Source: Martensiomyces pterosporus (taxonomy: Eukaryota; Kickxellomycota; Kickxellomycetes; Kickxellales; Kickxellaceae). From it: DNA of 10,595 nucleotides. The notes under the pieces are model-generated. The model searched no databases and had not been told where the DNA came from. It was given only the letters and a program-made list of their open reading frames with translations. Below, in pieces: positions 6,256 through 10,595 of the stretch; within the stretch, counting starts at the first letter, position 1, and each line of letters begins with the position of its first letter. The stretch covers positions 1 to 10,595 of the forward strand of contig MU604126.1 in assembly GCA_025201845.1 (NCBI GenBank), given 5' to 3'. The position numbers were made by a program, and so were the translations under genes.

Positions 6256-7068
6256 ATGGATATCCAGTCGCTCTTCTCAGTCAAGGACAAGGTTGTTGTT
6301 GTCACTGGCGGCGGTAGCGGCATCGGCCTGATGATTTCCACAGGCTTTGTGAAGAATGGCGCCAAGGTCTATATCACCAGCCGCAAGGCCGCTGTCTTGG
6401 AGAAGGCGGCCAGGGAGCTGACCGCAATCGGCCCTGGCAAGTGCATCCCACTACCGTGCGATCTCCAGGACTTGAAGCAGGCGACCAAGCTTGCCGAGAC
6501 CATTGCTGAGCTCGAGCCACAGGGAGTCGACGTTCTTGTGAACAACTCGGGTGCCAACTGGGCCGAAGACAGCATTGCCAAATACCCCGACAGCGCATGG
6601 ACCAAGGTCCTGGGTCTCAACCTGCAGCGCGTGTTCACGCTCACCCAGCTGCTCCTGCCCTTGCTGGAGAAGAAGGCCACCAAGCAAGACCCCTCAAGTG
6701 TTATTAACATCGGCTCCATTGATGGCTTGCGTACCACTGACCTGATTACCCCCGCCTATTCGGCATCGAAGGCAGCCGTCCACCATCTGACCCGCGTGCT
6801 GGCTGCAAATATGGGCGGAAAAAACGTCACCGTCAATGCGGTTGCCCCTGGGCCGTTCGAGTCGCATATGATGGCGCATACGCTGAAGACACAGTATAAC
6901 AAGATCGTGAAGGGCATCCCGCTTGGGCGGATCGGCAATCCGAGAGATATGGCTGCCATCTGCATCCTGCTGGCGTCCAGGGGCGGGTCATACGTTAATG
7001 GAGCCGTCATTCCCGTGGACGGCGGAGCTATTGTTGCCAACCGTGATTATAATCACGCGAACCTTTAG
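6256..7068 (+). CDS. Short-chain dehydrogenase/reductase, RhlG/FabG-like (SDR copy 1)
   Basis: A 270-residue classical SDR, probably a cytosolic NADPH-dependent reductase of a 3-keto group, perhaps of an acyl chain. A Rossmann fold starts at residue 12 with TGGGSGIG (17-24). YITSRK (39-44) places Ser-Arg after the second strand, a feature usually linked to NADP(H) preference. NNSG lies at 96-99. The catalytic tetrad is complete: N122, S154, Y168 and K172 (in YSASK). PG (198-199) and a late PVDGG complete the family motifs. It is about 81% identical by hand alignment to the SDR at 8953-9765, with differences concentrated at 204-216, the expected substrate-binding loop. It resembles bacterial RhlG most, but the natural substrate is unknown. 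No intron is present. It has its own TATA promoter and an AATAAA 48 bp after the stop, so it is one of three separately transcribed tandem SDR genes. Confidence 0.93.
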   Translation: MDIQSLFSVKDKVVVVTGGGSGIGLMISTGFVKNGAKVYITSRKAAVLEKAARELTAIGPGKCIPLPCDLQDLKQATKLAETIAELEPQGVDVLVNNSGANWAEDSIAKYPDSAWTKVLGLNLQRVFTLTQLLLPLLEKKATKQDPSSVINIGSIDGLRTTDLITPAYSASKAAVHHLTRVLAANMGGKNVTVNAVAPGPFESHMMAHTLKTQYNKIVKGIPLGRIGNPRDMAAICILLASRGGSYVNGAVIPVDGGAIVANRDYNHANL

Positions 7069-7115
7069 ATCAAACAGCTCTTATGATTTTCCACTAGGAC
7101 GTGGCCGTAGCAAGG

Positions 7116-7121
7116 AATAAA
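7116..7121 (+). terminator. Poly(A) signal AATAAA of SDR copy 1
   Basis: A canonical AATAAA lies 48 bp after the stop at 7068 and before the next gene's promoter, marking the two SDRs as separate transcription units. Confidence 0.6.
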
Positions 7122-7314
7122 GTGTATTGCATGAGACGCTTGATACCCGCTATTCTATTGGAACATATGTGGGTTTGTAAGGCCGACACTTGCCGTTCTA
7201 GGTAGAACCGCAGCAGGAAAGGCAGACAATGCTGTGGTTGCGATTGTTTGTGTGAGTTTGCGTTCGGGACTAGGGAAAAGGAGAGAGTGGAGACCTACTT
7301 TGGAAAACAGTGCG

Positions 7315-7322
7315 TATAAAAG
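7315..7322 (+). promoter_or_regulatory. TATA box of SDR copy 2
   Basis: TATAAAAG lies 89 bp before the ATG at 7404. GTGC (7310-7313) sits directly upstream, recalling the GTGCT before the other SDR boxes. The leader is C-rich and has no ATG. Confidence 0.7.
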
Positions 7323-7403
7323 GCGAGAGCAGCACAGCCGACAGCCCCTCTGCTCCACACCACCCCCACTCTCAACCAGCACTTTTCCTACACAGAACAA
7401 ACC

Positions 7404-8201
7404 ATGTCTCTCAACATCGGCTCACTCTTCTCGGTCGAAGGCAAGACCTTCGTGGTGACCGGTGGCGCCTCCGGAATCGGCTACATGATTGCTGACGGTC
7501 TGGTGCAGAACGGCGCCAAGGTGTACATCGTCAGCCGGCAAGAAAAGTACCTGAAGGAGGCCTCGGACAAGCTCAGCGCCGCGGGTCCCGGGTCGTGCCA
7601 CTACCTCGTGTGCGATTTGATGGAGTACGAGCAGGTCGTCGACCTCGCTGCCAAGCTTGCCGAGCTGGAGCCACAGGGCATCTACGGGCTAGTCAACAAC
7701 GCTGGCATCTGCCATGTTGAGCCTATCGAGACGCACTCGGACAAGCAGTTCCACGACAACCTGGTAATGGACCTGCAGCGCCCATTCACCCTCTCGCAGC
7801 TGCTTCTGCCCCTGCTGAAGCTGAGGGCTAGCGAGGAGGACCCTGCGCGGATTATCCATATCTCGAGCATCAGCGGAATGGTGGTTGCCCCGATTGACTC
7901 GCTGGGGTACAGCGCAGCGAAGGCCGGGCTGGTGCATCTTACAAGAGAGATGTCGAACAAGCTGGCCAAGGACAACATTACTGTCAACTGCATCGCCCCG
8001 GGACCGTTCCCGTCGAGGATGACCGAGAAGCCTATCGAAGAGAAGACATGGGACATAAAGACGTGCATCCCGCTGGGACGCATTGGTAACAGCGCAGACG
8101 CTGCAGGCGCCGTTATCTATCTGTGCTCGCGCGCTGGGTCAATTGTGTCCGGTGTTACGATTGCTGTTGACGGCGGCCTGACCTCCAAGCCATTCTTCTG
8201 A
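7404..8201 (+). CDS. Short-chain dehydrogenase/reductase with altered catalytic tetrad (SDR copy 2)
   Basis: A 265-residue SDR, roughly half identical to its two neighbours. The cofactor motif TGGASGIG is at 19-26, IVSRQ (42-46) again suggests NADP(H), and NNAG is at 98-101. S155, Y169 and K173 (YSAAK) are in place. The position of the tetrad Asn is Asp instead: the neighbours read LGLNLQRVFTLTQ and this protein reads LVMDLQRPFTLSQ, so D123 aligns with N122. In the SDR family this Asn helps hold the proton-relay water, so the change may alter rate or substrate, or mark a specialised enzyme. The loop after APGPF differs fully from the neighbours and is two or three residues shorter. The frame is clean and intronless, so it is not an obvious pseudogene. 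It has its own TATA box; no canonical AATAAA is seen downstream. The substrate is unknown. Confidence 0.92.
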   Translation: MSLNIGSLFSVEGKTFVVTGGASGIGYMIADGLVQNGAKVYIVSRQEKYLKEASDKLSAAGPGSCHYLVCDLMEYEQVVDLAAKLAELEPQGIYGLVNNAGICHVEPIETHSDKQFHDNLVMDLQRPFTLSQLLLPLLKLRASEEDPARIIHISSISGMVVAPIDSLGYSAAKAGLVHLTREMSNKLAKDNITVNCIAPGPFPSRMTEKPIEEKTWDIKTCIPLGRIGNSADAAGAVIYLCSRAGSIVSGVTIAVDGGLTSKPFF

Positions 8202-8821
8202 TCCTGTCTCTTTCAAGCTCCTCATCGCTAGTGTGATTTTCTTAGCAAAGTCTCAATGCCAGCTGACATGTCGCGTAGCGGACCCGGCATTGTTCCCCTC
8301 CATGACCCGCAATTGGTTGTCAAACCCTATTGCTAGTACCTCCATAGCATACAAGTGTCTATGCACCGCCTACATGGGGCTCTAAGACTTTCCCTAGCTT
8401 GTCTTCTGCTGGGATAGCCTCTGGGTATATTTTTCCATACTAGCATATCCTCATCCACTCTACATGACACGTGCACAGCGCTGCTGATTTTTCATGCGTT
8501 TGATTTGATTCTGGTGGGACCAGACCAAGCAAACAAGAAGCAGCGGAATTCAAGCGGCGCTGCTAGTAGGAATATTCGGCGCTAATAGAGGGTGCATGAG
8601 ACTGCATTTGGTGCACATGAAAGCCTGCTCTGAGTGCTGGGATCAGCGCGCACATGAAACTGGCCTGTTGGGATCAGCTATATTAACGTCTCTCTTTGCG
8701 CGCTGTGGGATTGCTTTTTATAGTATCCGAATCCTATTCGCAATTGTCCTCCCTAATTGGCGTGGATCTTTAATTGGGGCTCATGCATTGCGCTGCGACG
8801 TACGTGTGGGCGGAGAAAGTG
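8202..8821. other. Intergenic region between SDR copies 2 and 3
   Basis: About 620 bp with no gene. The left part must hold the 3' end of SDR copy 2, although no AATAAA is visible. The right part should be the promoter of SDR copy 3. It contains CACGTG (8468-8473), a possible bHLH or bZIP site, the palindrome GAATATTC (8570-8577), similar to a two-unit heat-shock element, and an imperfect tandem repeat (8613-8678). An in-frame open stretch from 8596 joins SDR copy 3, but it runs through the TATA box and is not taken as coding. Confidence 0.5.
8613..8678. repeat. Imperfect tandem repeat, two units of about 35 and 29 bp
   Basis: Each unit begins GCACATGAAA (8613-8622 and 8650-8659), has GCCTG inside and ends TGGGATCAGC (8638-8647 and 8669-8678). 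It lies 161 bp upstream of the SDR copy 3 TATA box, so it may be a duplicated regulatory site. Confidence 0.55.
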
Positions 8822-8845
8822 AACAAGGGTGCTCGGGTTATAAAT
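8822..8845 (+). promoter_or_regulatory. Core promoter of SDR copy 3: AACAAGGGTGCT element plus TATAAAT
   Basis: TATAAAT (8839-8845) lies 114 bp before the ATG at 8953. AACAAGGGTGCT (8822-8833) precedes it, one G shorter than the matching element before SDR copy 1. An ATG at 8861 is about 22 bp past the box, probably just upstream of the transcript start. Confidence 0.65.
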
Positions 8846-8952
8846 GCCCTATCTCCACACATGTCCCAGCACACTCACAAACAGCCCTTTGTACCAACGG
8901 CTTCCCCTTCCCCGCACCTCTCTTCTGCTTTTGTAATAGCGCGCTACCGGCA

Positions 8953-9765
8953 ATGGATATCCAGTCTCTGTTTTCTGTCAAGGACAAGGTCGTTGTTGTC
9001 ACCGGCGGTGGCAGCGGAATCGGGCTGATGATTGCGACTGGGTTCGTGAAGAACGGCGCCAAGGTCTACATCACAAGCCGCAAGGCGCCTGTGCTTGAAC
9101 AGGTGGCCAGCGAGCTCACAAGCATGGGTCCTGGCAAGTGCGTCGCCTTGCCATGCAACCTCCAGGACCTGGAGCAGGCAAAGAAACTCTCGGAAACCCT
9201 GGCGGAGCTCGAGCCACAGGGAATCAATGTTTTGGTCAACAACTCTGGCATTAACTGGGTCGAGCGGCGTCTAGAGAAGTACCCCGACAGTGCATGGACC
9301 AAGGTTCTCGGCCTCAACTTGCAGCGCGTGTTCACGCTCACCCAGCTGCTGCTGCCGCTGCTGCAGAAGAAGGCGACAAAGGAGGACCCTGCCAGAGTCA
9401 TTAATGTTGGGTCCATCGATGGCATCCGCGTCTCGGACCTCATAACCCCCGCATACTCTGCCTCCAAGGCTGGTGTCCACCACTTGACGCGTGTGCTTGC
9501 GGCTAACTTGGGAGGCAAGAACGTCACCGTGAATGCAATTGCGCCTGGTGCGTTCGAGTCTCGTATGACCGAGCTGTACCTGAAGGTCGGCCAGGAGGAG
9601 ATTGTCAAGGGAATTCCGCTCGGCAGGATTGGCAACCCAGGCGACATGGCCGCCATCTGCATTCTGCTGGCATCGAAGGGTGGATCGTACGTCAATGGCG
9701 CTGTCATCCCTGTGGATGGTGGCAAGATTGTGGCCAATGGCGAGTACAGCCACCCAAACCTCTAA
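8953..9765 (+). CDS. Short-chain dehydrogenase/reductase, RhlG/FabG-like (SDR copy 3)
   Basis: A 270-residue paralogue of the SDR at 6256-7068, aligned without gaps and about 81% identical by my count. All the expected sites are present: TGGGSGIG (17-24), SRK (42-44), NNSG (96-99), N122, S154, Y168 and K172. The first 27 residues are identical to copy 1, yet the codons there differ at many third positions, so the duplication is not recent and selection has kept the protein. Residues 204-216 differ at 10 of 13 positions from copy 1, suggesting a different substrate. The start at 8953 matches the MDIQSLFSVK start of copy 1; an in-frame extension of 119 codons to 8596 crosses the TATA box and is rejected. 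Polyadenylation is likely at the AATAAA 58 bp past the stop. It converges on the lysozyme at 9939. Reaction as for copy 1: probable NADPH-dependent keto reduction, substrate unknown. Confidence 0.93.
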   Translation: MDIQSLFSVKDKVVVVTGGGSGIGLMIATGFVKNGAKVYITSRKAPVLEQVASELTSMGPGKCVALPCNLQDLEQAKKLSETLAELEPQGINVLVNNSGINWVERRLEKYPDSAWTKVLGLNLQRVFTLTQLLLPLLQKKATKEDPARVINVGSIDGIRVSDLITPAYSASKAGVHHLTRVLAANLGGKNVTVNAIAPGAFESRMTELYLKVGQEEIVKGIPLGRIGNPGDMAAICILLASKGGSYVNGAVIPVDGGKIVANGEYSHPNL

Positions 9766-9822
9766 GCGCTTTTATGGATTCAACCATAGCTCCTGTGCAT
9801 TGTAGTTTATATCCCTTTTTCA

Positions 9823-9828
9823 AATAAA
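9823..9828 (+). terminator. Poly(A) signal AATAAA of SDR copy 3
   Basis: A canonical AATAAA lies 58 bp after the stop at 9765, in the 173-bp gap between this gene and the convergent lysozyme gene. Confidence 0.6.
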
Positions 9829-9938
9829 GCATGGCGGCGGGCATTTCCTAACTACCAATCAAGGGAACTGTGAGCATGCGACATTAAACCAGGTGTGGGG
9901 CCAGGAAAACACGCCTAGATGCAAAAAAGAGAGCTAGC

Positions 9939-10595
9939 TTAGCTGCTGCAGTTGGGGTGGGCCTGCTTGGACGACGGGGTCTGGAACAGGTTGATCTCAG
10001 CTTTGCGGCGACGTGTAAGGCCGTCAAAGACACGTCCGCCAGCCTTGTTCCACTGCAGCAGTTCGCCAGGAACGATGCTAGCTCCCTCGCCGCTGTTCAG
10101 GCGTCTGACGAGGGAGGACGAGCCAGCCGCACCGCAGCCGACATTGTAGACCCAGGAAACGAGGGCAGCAAACTGGTTGTCGTTGAGGGTGACGCTGTCC
10201 TTGAGGGCACCGGCAAGGCAGGTGGCGTACTTGGGCACGTCCGTGCGCAGCAGCTCTTCGGCAGTCGAGGGGGTCAGTGGGAATCCTTGCTTGACTTCGG
10301 AGCAGCCCTTGGTCTGGCACAGGTGGCCGTAGCCAACAGTGGGCAGACCGATGGGGTCGGGGGAGGGCGAGGCGACAAAGCCCTCAAACTCCTTCAAAAG
10401 GGCAATTCCGGCAGCATTCACAGACTTGCAGGCGCCAGGAGAGCTGGGTCCAGGGGCAGGAGGAGGGGGAGGGGAAGCAGGAGGGGCAGCTCCGCCGTCG
10501 CAGTGTGCAGCGACGTAGTTGCTAGTACCGGTCTTGACGTAGTAGTCAGCCACGAAGCAGCCATCCTGGGTCTTGTCCCACAGGCTGTCGCCGCG
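9939..10595 (-). CDS. GH24 lysozyme with N-terminal SH3-like domain, 5' end outside the window (partial)
   Basis: 218 residues are visible and the frame is open to the window edge, so the start and signal peptide are missing. A codon at 10551-10553 is GTG inside the domain, not a start. Order: the end of a small domain with SLWDKTQDGCF and YYVKTGTSNYVA motifs (about 4-32), typical of the SH3-like module on fungal lysozymes; a Pro/Ser/Ala linker (about 36-54); then the GH24 catalytic domain with E-x8-D-x5-T at E71, D80 and T86 of the visible part, GYGHLC, and the NQ-x3-LVSW-x-YN-x-GCG block. It ends in SSKQAHPNCSS, nearly the same tail as the lysozyme at 1282-1848, to which it is about 60% identical over the catalytic domain. 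The enzyme would be secreted and cut bacterial peptidoglycan, the SH3-like part probably helping wall binding. All catalytic residues are present. No canonical poly(A) signal is seen after the stop. Confidence 0.92.
   Translation of the reverse strand, partial: RGDSLWDKTQDGCFVADYYVKTGTSNYVAAHCDGGAAPPASPPPPPAPGPSSPGACKSVNAAGIALLKEFEGFVASPSPDPIGLPTVGYGHLCQTKGCSEVKQGFPLTPSTAEELLRTDVPKYATCLAGALKDSVTLNDNQFAALVSWVYNVGCGAAGSSSLVRRLNSGEGASIVPGELLQWNKAGGRVFDGLTRRRKAEINLFQTPSSKQAHPNCSS

Noticed and set aside
8596..8952. N-terminal extension of 119 codons on SDR copy 3
   Set aside because: It includes the TATA box at 8839-8845, and copy 1 starts at the equivalent MDIQSL position.
9066..9737. 223-codon minus-strand open frame across SDR copy 3, with a similar one across copies 1 and 2
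   Set aside because: Shadow frames of the SDR genes. They recur in the paralogues only because the sense proteins are alike.

Overview
This window looks like nuclear DNA from an early-diverging fungus. My best guess is Zoopagomycota, Kickxellales (Coemansia-like), but that lineage is an inference from gene content and was not tested. Supporting points: eight recognisable genes, none needing an intron; each has its own promoter, usually a TATA box about 75-115 bp (once about 260 bp) upstream of the ATG; several have AATAAA signals downstream; there are no Shine-Dalgarno sites or operons. The gene types are also fungal or eukaryotic: an AAAP amino-acid permease, CYSTM-type poly-cysteine proteins, and secreted phage-type (GH24) lysozymes, one with an SH3-like domain.

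Layout from left to right. 1-626 has no gene I can support, only a TATA box that may serve a leftward gene outside the window. 723-878 (+) is a 51-residue secreted peptide with four cysteines. 1282-1848 (-) is a secreted GH24 lysozyme. It shares a roughly 570-bp divergent promoter region with 2421-2660 (+), a small Tyr/Pro/His-rich protein ending in poly-Cys. 2803-4188 (-) is an 11-segment amino-acid transporter. 4456-5629 is a long region without a supported gene, leading to 5630-5890 (+), a second CYSTM protein. Then come three tandem short-chain dehydrogenases of the RhlG/FabG type: 6256-7068, 7404-8201 and 8953-9765 (all +). 9939-10595 (-) is a second GH24 lysozyme, cut by the window edge, with part of an SH3-like domain and a Pro-rich linker before the catalytic domain.

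Three families occur more than once in 10.6 kb: lysozyme twice, CYSTM twice, SDR three times. This points to local duplication in an accessory region. The first and third SDRs are about 81% identical by hand alignment. The middle one is only about half identical and has Asp where the catalytic-tetrad Asn is expected. Nothing in the sequence proves that the genes act together. A plausible reading is secreted antibacterial or cell-wall-degrading activity (the lysozymes, perhaps the small peptide), membrane-associated stress proteins (CYSTM), amino-acid transport, and acyl or keto-group reduction (SDRs). That grouping is a hypothesis. I found no mobile element, CRISPR array, rRNA or convincing tRNA.
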